NCBI GenBank assembly: GCA_018239985.1 | Contig: JAFEGK010000013.1 | Location: 77,514-114,207 of the forward strand | DNA length: 36,694 nucleotides | Direction: 5' to 3' | Origin: Verrucomicrobiota bacterium | GTDB lineage: Bacteria > Chlamydiota > Chlamydiia > Chlamydiales > Rhabdochlamydiaceae | Shown: positions 30,009 through 36,694 of the stretch, piece after piece | Layout of the letters: the number at the start of each line of letters is the position of its first letter | How positions within the stretch are numbered: position 1 is the stretch's first letter | The notes under the pieces: model-generated | Told to the model about the DNA's origin: nothing | Database searches by the model: none | Seen by the model: the letters and a program-made list of their open reading frames with translations, nothing else | Made by a program: the position numbers and the translations under genes

Positions 30009-32432
30009 ATGTCAGTATCTCCGATAAATCGATTAGCCCATTCCTTATTGCTTGCCTCATCGCCAGATGCCCCACCCCAACCCACTTGGGAAGAACTCCT
30101 CTCTGATTACGTCCGCTTAAGTACAGACAGTTGGTTAAATCCCGACCTTTGGGATCAATTCGAAAAGAAATTTCATCAGCTATTGAAAGAGCGGCCAACC
30201 TCTTTTGTCCCCTTTTACCCGATTTTCCTTTTCCATTTGGAAACTCTCACTGATGATAAGCTCAGACTCTTTATCCAAATGGGAAAAGAAAGGGATTATC
30301 ATCTGACCTACACCTTTTGTCTTCATCAAATCGCAACTGTTTTGTTGAAGGAGGATCTCCCTGCCTCCACTAGGACACGGATGCATGAAATTTTAATTAT
30401 TCTAAAAGAATTTTATCCCAATGACCGTCTTTTATTAGCATTTATCACCGCCCTCTCTCTTAAGAAGCACTCCTTTGAACTCAAGTTGACAGGGGCAGCA
30501 AAAAATCTACAAAACTCACTTTCGCTCCTCAATAATTATCACATTGACAAAGCGTTAATCCGACTGATGAAGGCTTGCAACGAGAATCCGGGGCAGCCCT
30601 TTTTCCAACCTTGGCTTGCCCTAGCTTGGACTTTGAAAGGTAAATCTAGTGCCGCTCGAAAAGCCTTAGAGCGATCTATGACACTTCTAGATAAGAGATT
30701 TCTTTCAGAATATGCCCACCATATCATGGTAAGCTTCATCCAATTCAATGGGGAACAGGATTATGAATGGCCAAAGCTAACGAGCAACCAATTTTGTCGG
30801 CAAATCGATGCGTTCATCTCCATGGTCGAATCCAAACCCCTAGACTTTACCCGTGTTCAAAAATTTCTAGAGGCCTCTTCTAATGCTTTGGGGACTGTCC
30901 CAGAATCCTTGATCTACCTCTATTTTGGCTTTCAATTCCTTCTCGATAACATCGATCGATTCGATCTTGCTTTACCAAACCTTTATAAGACCATTAGTTC
31001 GTTAACTCAGGCAGCACTTGAGCACAACTATTTGTCGGCAAATCCTCACAGCTGGATTGTGCAAAATTGTCAGGTCACGCGCACTGAAAACCAGACCCTA
31101 ATTCATTTTCCGACTCCCAAAAAAGAAGAGGACATCACTCCGATTGACCCTTCGTTCAAATTTACCGAAACCTTTTGCATCTCTAAAGAATCCCACCTTT
31201 CACTTGCCGCTGCAGTCACAAACCAAGGTTGTCGTTTACTGGCAAGAATATTTAAGCTCTCTTTGGCCGATAGATGTCTAGAATTAATTCTCCCAGTTCC
31301 TCTGCCTTCAAAGGGCCGTTTAGAGGATATTTGTCTAAATTCCTTAGCCTCTGATAGGCCCCAATCGGTCTATTATGCGATTACTTATTTACGCCACTAT
31401 TTTCAAATGTCACAGAAGGAGCGGCCCTATCAATTAAACGACGATTTTTTAAATTGGGCAAAATTTTTAACCTTCGTCTCCTCCCCCCCAAACAGACTCA
31501 CTACGAACTTAGATCAACAAATTAGAGAAACTTACTACCCAAAGGGATTTACTCTTAACGACCTCTTTTGGTATTTTGAACCTGTCGCAAAGAAATTTTT
31601 AAATAGAGAAAGCATCCAATTTCTCCCCTTGGCTGCCCGCGACACTCAGCTCGCGAAAGCTCATCTTAATGAACCTAGAACAGAATTGCCCACAACTATC
31701 CCAGCTGACGCCGATATCTACACCGTTTATCTTCTCTCAAAAAAATTTTTCCATTTCCGCCCCGATGAAACGATCGAACAATGGGGAGAAAGGCTGAAGT
31801 CTCAGCCATATCCGCCTCATCCACTCCTAGATATTCTCTATGACTTTTGGATCACTTTTCATCGAAGACTTGCTCCTGCCGATAAGGCCAAAATACAGCT
31901 GACCCCAGAGAATACAGCAGAATTAAAAGAGTGGGCTGCAGCGAAATTGAAAGAGATAAGAGCTGAGCGACAATTTGAAACCTTTTTCGTGATTCCGATT
32001 GTCCCCAATGGAGTGATTCGGCGGAAATCTACCGTCAGCTGCAAAAAAATCCCTACACAAGTCAAGAATGGATCCAAATCATTAAGCCCTATCAACTGCT
32101 GTGAAGACCCCCTCGAAGTGGCCGCCGCTACACTCCTTATCAACAGTGAAAATTCGGGCTTTAACAGAGTGTTGGTTAAGAATCAGACCCAGGCAGTTGC
32201 CCTTTGCAAACTGGCCCTAGAGACCTCGGTAGATCGGATTGTTCGAAGGGCGTTTGTAACAGTAACAAACAAAAGCCTAAAATTAGAAAATTATAATGCC
32301 TTGAGAAGCGCATTGAACCTATACTTAGACCCCCTGCTAGGCTCGTTTGGAGCCGTCTCAGGGAAAAATCGGTATCGGGTCGGCGTAGTAACTCAACAGG
32401 GCGTCCTTAAAAATAGTTGGATCGAATTTTAG
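30009..32432 (+). CDS. Large unknown protein with a TPR-like helical region
   Basis: 807-residue protein that I do not recognise. It appears soluble: no signal peptide or membrane span. Most of it looks helical. Residues about 165-245 resemble tetratricopeptide-type repeats: SLLNNYHIDKALIRLMKACN, then PWLALAWTLKGKSSAARKAL. A more beta-rich segment lies near 350-420 (NQTLIHFPTPKKEEDITP). The C-terminal part (about 670-800) has several Cys and a basic patch. The ATG at 30009 has no clear ribosome site. It is followed after 14 bases by the DUF3857/transglutaminase-like gene and preceded by the small pair, so it may belong to one transcript with them. Candidate chlamydia-specific protein; a scaffold or effector role is only a guess. 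Confidence 0.7.
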   Translation: MSVSPINRLAHSLLLASSPDAPPQPTWEELLSDYVRLSTDSWLNPDLWDQFEKKFHQLLKERPTSFVPFYPIFLFHLETLTDDKLRLFIQMGKERDYHLTYTFCLHQIATVLLKEDLPASTRTRMHEILIILKEFYPNDRLLLAFITALSLKKHSFELKLTGAAKNLQNSLSLLNNYHIDKALIRLMKACNENPGQPFFQPWLALAWTLKGKSSAARKALERSMTLLDKRFLSEYAHHIMVSFIQFNGEQDYEWPKLTSNQFCRQIDAFISMVESKPLDFTRVQKFLEASSNALGTVPESLIYLYFGFQFLLDNIDRFDLALPNLYKTISSLTQAALEHNYLSANPHSWIVQNCQVTRTENQTLIHFPTPKKEEDITPIDPSFKFTETFCISKESHLSLAAAVTNQGCRLLARIFKLSLADRCLELILPVPLPSKGRLEDICLNSLASDRPQSVYYAITYLRHYFQMSQKERPYQLNDDFLNWAKFLTFVSSPPNRLTTNLDQQIRETYYPKGFTLNDLFWYFEPVAKKFLNRESIQFLPLAARDTQLAKAHLNEPRTELPTTIPADADIYTVYLLSKKFFHFRPDETIEQWGERLKSQPYPPHPLLDILYDFWITFHRRLAPADKAKIQLTPENTAELKEWAAAKLKEIRAERQFETFFVIPIVPNGVIRRKSTVSCKKIPTQVKNGSKSLSPINCCEDPLEVAAATLLINSENSGFNRVLVKNQTQAVALCKLALETSVDRIVRRAFVTVTNKSLKLENYNALRSALNLYLDPLLGSFGAVSGKNRYRVGVVTQQGVLKNSWIEF

Positions 32433-32446
32433 GAAAAAGGATTTCT

Positions 32447-34363
32447 ATGTTTTATAAACTGTTTGTTCTTCTTCTCAGCCTCCTAATCACCCCCCTGATA
32501 GCAAAAGAGCCCTGCACAATCGAACCAACTCCAGAATGGGTAAAACCAATTGAGTTTTCACTTGAACCTGCTGCCCCTAAACCAACACAGGTCAATCTGC
32601 AATACCTTCTGATTGAAACCCAGAGCAATTGGGAAGAAAAGAGTGTCTATCAACATTATGTGGTAAGAATGCTGACCCAAAAAGGGATCGAAGCGATTTC
32701 CCAAATCAGCATCGATTTCGACCCCACTTATTCCCAAGTGGTGATGCATCAGATCCAAGTTTATCGCGATGGCAAGTGGTCTGATCGATTAGAAAATGCC
32801 CGCAGAAATATCGTCCAAAGAGAAACCGATCTTGAGAAAAACCTCTACAATGGCAATCTAAGCGTGATCTACTTCATTGAAGACATCCGCGAAGGCGATA
32901 TCCTCGAGTATGCCTATTCGAGAATCGGCGAAGTGCCCATCTTGGGTTCTCATCTGACCCAGCTGATCTACTTCCAAGAGAATTTTGCAGTAGAGAAAAT
33001 GAACTATCGACTCCTTGCTCACCCCGAATGCCCGATCAAGTTCAAAGCGATCAACTCATCTCTTGAACCGACCATTACCGACCTCTCACCATCATCGAGA
33101 GAATGGGAATGGACAGCACTTGAAACCCCTCCCTACAAATCTGAAAAATATAGGCCCGTTTGGCACAATCCCCCGGCCCATCTCCAGCTAAGCCAATATA
33201 AAAGCTGGGCCGACGTCGCACAAAAACTTGCCCCCCTCTACGCACTTCCTGCCGATTTATTAGACGCTGTCCCCCCTGAAATGGAGGCGCTGGTTGAAAG
33301 CTGGAAAGAGGCCACCCCCGTCTTAAGCGAGCAAGCGCTGCTTGCCATCCGGTTTGTCCAAGACAACGTCCGTTATCTCGGTATCGAAGAAAATGTCGGC
33401 GCCTTCACCCCAACCGATCCCCGCATCACCTTCCAACGGAGGTTCGGCGACTGCAAAGATAAAACCCAGCTTCTGCGCGCCCTCCTGCGCCTGCTAGATA
33501 TCGACTCCTCGTCACTTCTTGTCCATTCGACCCACGGCTCAAGACTGCCCCATGTGCTTCCGATGTCACGCCTCTTCGACCACGTCATCCTCCAAATCGA
33601 TCTCGACGGGACATCTTACTGGATCGATTCCACAGCGACCCTCCAAGGGGGCACCCTAGAGACCAACTCTACTCCATGCTACCATTGGGGATTGCTGATT
33701 GACGAAAGAACCACAGAACTGACACCCTTGCCACAGCGCACACTCCGGAGCCCAAATCAAATAGACACCCTGATCACTTTCGGGTCAAAAGAAGAAATTC
33801 TCATGAAAACAAGCGCTACCTTTTCCGACTTTGAAGCCGATTATTGGAGACGCAGCCTCAATCAAAGGGGTCACGCACGTATCTCTGAAGTGCTATTGCA
33901 CGATCTTCAAAATGAGTATGGCGCAGCGGAAGTTGAGATCCCGCTAACCACATGTGATGATCGAGAAAACAACATCCTGACGATGACCGTCACCTATCGG
34001 ATCCCGGTCGACGACTCTCTAGATCCCTATTCGTACATCATCCAAGATTATCTCGATGCCCATTTTAATCCCACCCGTACAGCTCCCTATACAATCGCCT
34101 ATCCCCTCTGGGTCAAAGAGCATATCCGGATCGAAAACCCCTATCGCGACTGGGATTCGGAAGATGAGGTGTATCAGCAAGATCATCCTTCGCTCCTCTA
34201 CACCCAAACAACCCGAATCGACGGTCACACCGCCGACTTCGAAATCGAGCTCAAACACCTCCAAGACCATGTCCCCCTCGACTCGCTAAAGCCCTACTGG
34301 AAAATCGTCAAAGAAATCAAAAAAAACAGCTTGCCTCGAATGGCGATTGCCGATCAAGAATGA
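32447..34363 (+). CDS. Exported DUF3857 / transglutaminase-like protein
   Basis: 638 residues from ATG 32447, preceded by AGGAAAAAGGA; an in-frame TTG at 32417 would overlap the previous gene. A signal peptide is clear (FYKLFVLLLSLLITPLIA, cleavage before KEP), so the protein is probably periplasmic. A DUF3857 domain (about 55-230) precedes a transglutaminase-like cysteine-protease fold (about 280-420). Its catalytic triad is visible: Cys336 in RFGDCKDKTQ, His379 in FDHVIL and Asp394 in WIDST. A C-terminal beta-rich domain follows. Related proteins occur in Bacteroidetes and Chlamydiae; the substrate is unknown and may be a peptide crosslink. The last ~85 codons plus 38 bases beyond the stop occur again at the window's end (36394-36694). 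Confidence 0.85.
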   Translation: MFYKLFVLLLSLLITPLIAKEPCTIEPTPEWVKPIEFSLEPAAPKPTQVNLQYLLIETQSNWEEKSVYQHYVVRMLTQKGIEAISQISIDFDPTYSQVVMHQIQVYRDGKWSDRLENARRNIVQRETDLEKNLYNGNLSVIYFIEDIREGDILEYAYSRIGEVPILGSHLTQLIYFQENFAVEKMNYRLLAHPECPIKFKAINSSLEPTITDLSPSSREWEWTALETPPYKSEKYRPVWHNPPAHLQLSQYKSWADVAQKLAPLYALPADLLDAVPPEMEALVESWKEATPVLSEQALLAIRFVQDNVRYLGIEENVGAFTPTDPRITFQRRFGDCKDKTQLLRALLRLLDIDSSSLLVHSTHGSRLPHVLPMSRLFDHVILQIDLDGTSYWIDSTATLQGGTLETNSTPCYHWGLLIDERTTELTPLPQRTLRSPNQIDTLITFGSKEEILMKTSATFSDFEADYWRRSLNQRGHARISEVLLHDLQNEYGAAEVEIPLTTCDDRENNILTMTVTYRIPVDDSLDPYSYIIQDYLDAHFNPTRTAPYTIAYPLWVKEHIRIENPYRDWDSEDEVYQQDHPSLLYTQTTRIDGHTADFEIELKHLQDHVPLDSLKPYWKIVKEIKKNSLPRMAIADQE

Positions 34364-34401
34364 AGAAGGTTGTATCTCAAGGAAAGGCTACTTGGGATTT
34401 A
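34101..34401 (+). repeat. Direct repeat, copy 1 (3' end of the DUF3857 gene)
   Basis: These 301 bases match 36394-36694 at a constant offset of 2293, with only three substitutions seen (34148, 34155 and 34157). Copy 1 is part of the intact gene. The match may continue beyond the window end, so the true length is unknown. Confidence 0.9.
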
Positions 34402-34413
34402 CAGGACTGGACA

Positions 34414-34644
34414 CTACTGCCCGGGTTTCCCTTGCTGCTGTCGCAGAATGTCTTGCCGTACGGCTTCTTCGGCCGCCGCTTTTCTCTCTTGTACATCCGC
34501 GCCAACAAAAGCATCAGGACCTTGTATATTAGCCTGCTCCCCAAGGTCAAACGCTTGCTCCATCTCAGCTTGAGTTTGAGCAATCACAAGTGCAATTACC
34601 CCCACCCCAATTAGGGCGGCGAGTGCGATTAACCATTTTTTCAT
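34414..34644 (-). CDS. Small membrane-anchored or exported protein (76 residues)
   Basis: Not recognised by family. The N-terminus is a Lys-led hydrophobic segment (KKWLIALAALIGVGVIALVI, residues 2-21), which is a membrane anchor or uncleaved signal. It is followed by a polar, Gln/Glu/Ala-rich helix (MEQAFDLGEQANIQGP, then QERKAAAEEAVRQDILRQQQ). The ATG at 34644 has AAGG close upstream, and a TATAAT -10 box lies about 30 bases before it. The gene converges on the DUF3857 gene. Short length leaves some doubt, but composition, start and promoter fit a real small envelope protein. Confidence 0.6.
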   Translation of the reverse strand: MKKWLIALAALIGVGVIALVIAQTQAEMEQAFDLGEQANIQGPDAFVGADVQERKAAAEEAVRQDILRQQQGKPGQ

Positions 34645-34674
34645 AACCTTAATCCCATTTAGGTTTATATCTTC

Positions 34675-34680
34675 ATTATA
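34675..34680 (-). promoter_or_regulatory. -10 box of the small membrane protein gene
   Basis: Perfect TATAAT on the minus strand in a very AT-rich stretch (34660-34720), about 30 bases ahead of the ATG at 34644. The -35 region is AT-rich without a clear TTGACA. Confidence 0.45.
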
Positions 34681-34828
34681 TTAATCGCATAAAATAATAA
34701 AATATATTTCTATTTCAGCCATCGGAAATGCAATTTTGAATGATTCAAAATAAGGTTTTTATCCTTATAGAAGAGGGGCCCCTTAACGAAGACAGACCGT
34801 TTTCAGACATGAATGAGACTGTTAAGAT

Positions 34829-35006
34829 TATACTGCGATCACTCAAAAAGTGTGAATCTGCCTGCGTCGGATAGCCACTGAATTTGAGACCCGCCTCCGC
34901 CTTTTAGCTTTTTAAGCTTAGCTGCTTCGGCGCCGGCTTCGCCTGGCTAAAATTCACAGAGCACCTTCTTGGGCATTTTTCACACTTTTTGAGTGGTCGC
35001 AGTATA
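34829..35006. mobile_element. 178-bp MITE-like element with 28-bp inverted termini
   Basis: The first 28 bases (34829-34856, starting TATACTGCGATCACTC) recur as the reverse complement at 34979-35006 with one mismatch (T/C). The 122 bases between have no gene and a GC-richer centre (GGCGCCGGCTTCGCC near 34930). Both ends begin with TATA, compatible with a TA target duplication of the kind used by IS630/Tc1-type transposases. No transposase is in the window, so it would be a non-autonomous element. Alternative: a large transcribed hairpin. Confidence 0.7.
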
Positions 35007-35026
35007 AATTAGCTAATTTTTGGCGC

Positions 35027-35224
35027 CTAAATGCTCAATGCCGTCAGCCTCTCAGCCACCCGTTGAAAACCCCCATCATCTCTTACCGAATTAAAAGAAG
35101 GATCTTCCAGTGCGGCTTTGACCTGATCTGCATATTCCTCGCCGAATAGCGAGGCGGTTTCGAGCCATCCTGCTGCAAGAGCTGGCTCGTTAAGATAGCC
35201 AATTGATGTAGAGAATTGGAACAA
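35027..35224 (-). pseudogene. Remnant of a repeat-type protein, C-terminal end
   Basis: An open frame of 65 codons with no ATG (only a TTG at 35224). It encodes EPALAAGWLETAS, then a segment with DPSFNSVRDDGGFQRVAERL. The D-P-x-F-x-x-(V/L)-R-D-D-x-x-F pattern is typical of the C-terminal end of tetratricopeptide-type proteins, so this looks like the surviving tail of a larger gene. A stop codon lies just upstream in frame. A second, diverged copy of its last codons (RLTVLSI) is present on the minus strand at 36364-36390, beside the repeated DUF3857 fragment. Probably not expressed. Confidence 0.5.
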
Positions 35225-35329
35225 TTTATTACGCCCAGATTAGAACGAAGAACATGATCCGCTATTTCTAAAGATAGAAATTTTTTCGACATGCTGCTAT
35301 GCTGTGTCCATTCCCTTTCAAAGGAAAAG

Positions 35330-36346
35330 ATGGACATCATCCCTACCGATAGTTCTCTGCTGCTCTATCAGACAGAGGACGGTCAAACCAAAATCGAAGT
35401 ACGCCTGCAAGATGAGACCGTTTGGTTGAGCCAGGCACAGTTAAGTGAACTGTTTGATAAAGACCGAAGGACAGTTGCTGAGCATATACAAAACATATTT
35501 ACAGAGAAAGAGTTAGAAGAAAATTCAGTATGCCGGAAATTCCGGCATACTGCCGCAGATGGCAAAAATTATCAGGTATTGCACTACAACCTAGATGTGA
35601 TCATTTCGGTCGGATATAGAGTCAGTTCACATAGAGGCACTCAATTCCGTATTTGGGCCACCAGTAGACTGAAAGAATTTTTGATTAAAGGCTTTACACT
35701 TGATGACGAACGCCTTAAGCGAGGCGGGGGCGGAAACTATTTCAACGAACTTTTGTCTAGAATCAGAGATATCCGTTCCTCTGAAAAAGTATTCTGGCGC
35801 AAAATCCTTGATATCTACGCTACAAGCATTGACTATGACCCGAAAACAGAAAATTCAAAGCAATTTTTTGCAGTTGTACAAAACAAAATGCACTGGGCAG
35901 CTCATGGTAATACGGCGGCTGAAATTATCTATTCCCGAGCAAATGCTGAGAAAACAAACATGGGCCTTACTTCTTGGGCAGGTAAGAAACCAAGACAGAC
36001 CGATGCAGAAATTGCAAAGAACTACCTCAGCGAAGAGGAGCTGAAAGTCCTCAATTTAATCGTATCTCTCTATTTGGATTTCGCAGAATTGCAAGCCTTA
36101 AGTCGGAACCCCATGTCCATGAAGGACTGGACTGCCAAGCTAGATGATTTTTTAAGGATGACCTCGAGGGATATTCTTTCTCATGCTGGAAAAATAAGTC
36201 ATGAAGAGGCCCTTGATAAAGCCAGAATTGAATATTCCAAATATCAAAAGCAAGCGCTTGACGCTCCTTCTTTAGTGGAACAGCATTTTCTTGAAACCAT
36301 TAAGGATTATGAGAATGCCGCATTAAGCACATCTTCAGATGAATAA
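35330..36346 (+). CDS. rhuM: RhuM-family protein
   Basis: 338-residue member of the virulence-associated RhuM family, first named in Salmonella pathogenicity island 3 and widespread on mobile DNA. Family hallmarks are visible. The N-terminal winged-helix-like segment has VWLSQAQLSELFDKDRRTVA (about 33-52) and EKELEENSVCRKF. YNLDVIISVGYRVSSHRGTQ, then FRIWATSRLKEF, is the conserved core (about 90-125). Further on come KVFWRKILDIYATSIDYDP (about 160-178) and a C-terminal helical region. The biochemical role is unknown. The ATG at 35330 is preferred (AAGGAAAAG upstream, matches the family's start); an earlier ATG at 35291 adds 13 unmatched residues. It lies between the MITE-like element and a partial gene duplication, consistent with horizontal gain. 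Confidence 0.87.
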   Translation: MDIIPTDSSLLLYQTEDGQTKIEVRLQDETVWLSQAQLSELFDKDRRTVAEHIQNIFTEKELEENSVCRKFRHTAADGKNYQVLHYNLDVIISVGYRVSSHRGTQFRIWATSRLKEFLIKGFTLDDERLKRGGGGNYFNELLSRIRDIRSSEKVFWRKILDIYATSIDYDPKTENSKQFFAVVQNKMHWAAHGNTAAEIIYSRANAEKTNMGLTSWAGKKPRQTDAEIAKNYLSEEELKVLNLIVSLYLDFAELQALSRNPMSMKDWTAKLDDFLRMTSRDILSHAGKISHEEALDKARIEYSKYQKQALDAPSLVEQHFLETIKDYENAALSTSSDE

Positions 36347-36393
36347 ATTTAACTGAACGCCAAAATACTCAACACCGTCAGCCTCTCTTACCG

Positions 36394-36656
36394 ATCCCCT
36401 CTGGGTCAAAGAGCATATCCGGATCGAAAACCCCTATCGCCACTGGGGTACGGAAGATGAGGTGTATCAGCAAGATCATCCTTCGCTCCTCTACACCCAA
36501 ACAACCCGAATCGACGGTCACACCGCCGACTTCGAAATCGAGCTCAAACACCTCCAAGACCATGTCCCCCTCGACTCGCTAAAGCCCTACTGGAAAATCG
36601 TCAAAGAAATCAAAAAAAACAGCTTGCCTCGAATGGCGATTGCCGATCAAGAATGA
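36394..36656 (+). pseudogene. Duplicated 3' fragment of the DUF3857/transglutaminase-like gene
   Basis: Encodes the last ~87 codons of the protein at 32447-34363 (from PLWVKEHIRIENPYR to the C-terminus AIADQE) with its stop at 36654-36656. Changes relative to the intact gene give H-W-G-T in place of D-W-D-S. There is no start, signal peptide or catalytic domain, so it is a gene fragment. Sequence just upstream belongs to unrelated DNA. Confidence 0.8.
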
Positions 36657-36694
36657 AGAAGGTTGTATCTCAAGGAAAGGCTACTTGGGATTTA
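36394..36694 (+). repeat. Direct repeat, copy 2 (runs off the window end)
   Basis: Second copy of 34101-34401, differing at 36441, 36448 and 36450 only. It begins abruptly after a short stretch (36364-36390) that resembles the 3' end of the remnant at 35027-35055. The near identity shows a recent event. The right boundary is outside the window. Confidence 0.9.

Noticed and set aside
34347-34614. Three plus-strand frames after the DUF3857 gene
   Set aside because: They overlap each other and are antisense to the better-supported small membrane protein gene at 34414-34644.
35083-35340. 85-codon minus-strand frame over the rhuM start
   Set aside because: It overlaps the rhuM 5' end and the remnant frame, and shows no domain; its upstream part is antisense to the RhuM N-terminus.

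Overview
This window reads as a piece of a chromosome from an environmental (non-Chlamydiaceae) member of the Chlamydiae, most like the Simkania/Waddlia/Rhabdochlamydia side of the Parachlamydiales. The case rests on four things: tandem MOMP-like (Lpg1974-type) outer membrane proteins; a ClpP1 close to the chlamydial CT431 protein next to a long chlamydial-type GlyA (the CT431-CT432 pair); xerC divergent from an ABC-F gene (the CT347-CT348 pair); a CT398-like zinc-ribbon protein; and a tandem family of F-box proteins. The assignment is inference from recalled protein families and gene order. No search was run.

Layout. 93-3296 (minus): three tandem 352-residue outer membrane beta-barrel paralogues. 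3402-5496: a short-chain dehydrogenase convergent with, and overlapping, the GTPase gene der. 5602-12119 (plus): a compact lipid-oxidation operon of two tandem acyl-CoA oxidases, a lone SCP2 domain, an HGGG-type alpha/beta hydrolase and a Baeyer-Villiger-type flavin monooxygenase. A methyltransferase (12183-12830) follows behind its own possible promoter. 18656-12827 (minus): glyA, clpP and a large SWIM/SNF2 helicase.

18800-23778 (minus): four tandem F-box effector-like genes. Two are interrupted by a single in-frame stop codon and one carries two F-boxes. Three share the same upstream promoter block. 24114-25310 (plus): zinc-ribbon coiled-coil protein and the RNase P RNA gene, followed by three tandem near-palindromes. 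25502-29480: DUF234-type ATPase, xerC-type recombinase and YbiT-like ABC-F protein. 29496-34363 (plus): two 77-residue unknown proteins, an 807-residue unknown protein and an exported DUF3857/transglutaminase-like protein.

34414-36694 is accessory and rearranged: a small membrane protein, a 178-bp element with 28-bp inverted termini, a gene remnant, a RhuM-family gene, and a ~301-bp almost exact second copy of the 3' end of the DUF3857 gene that runs off the window end.

The most interesting parts are the peroxisome-like lipid-oxidation operon, which may let the bacterium use host acyl or sterol-like lipids, and the rapidly changing F-box array, probably secreted proteins aimed at host SCF ubiquitin ligases. 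Housekeeping genes (der, glyA, clpP, rnpB, xerC) look ordinary. No tRNA, rRNA or CRISPR array was seen.
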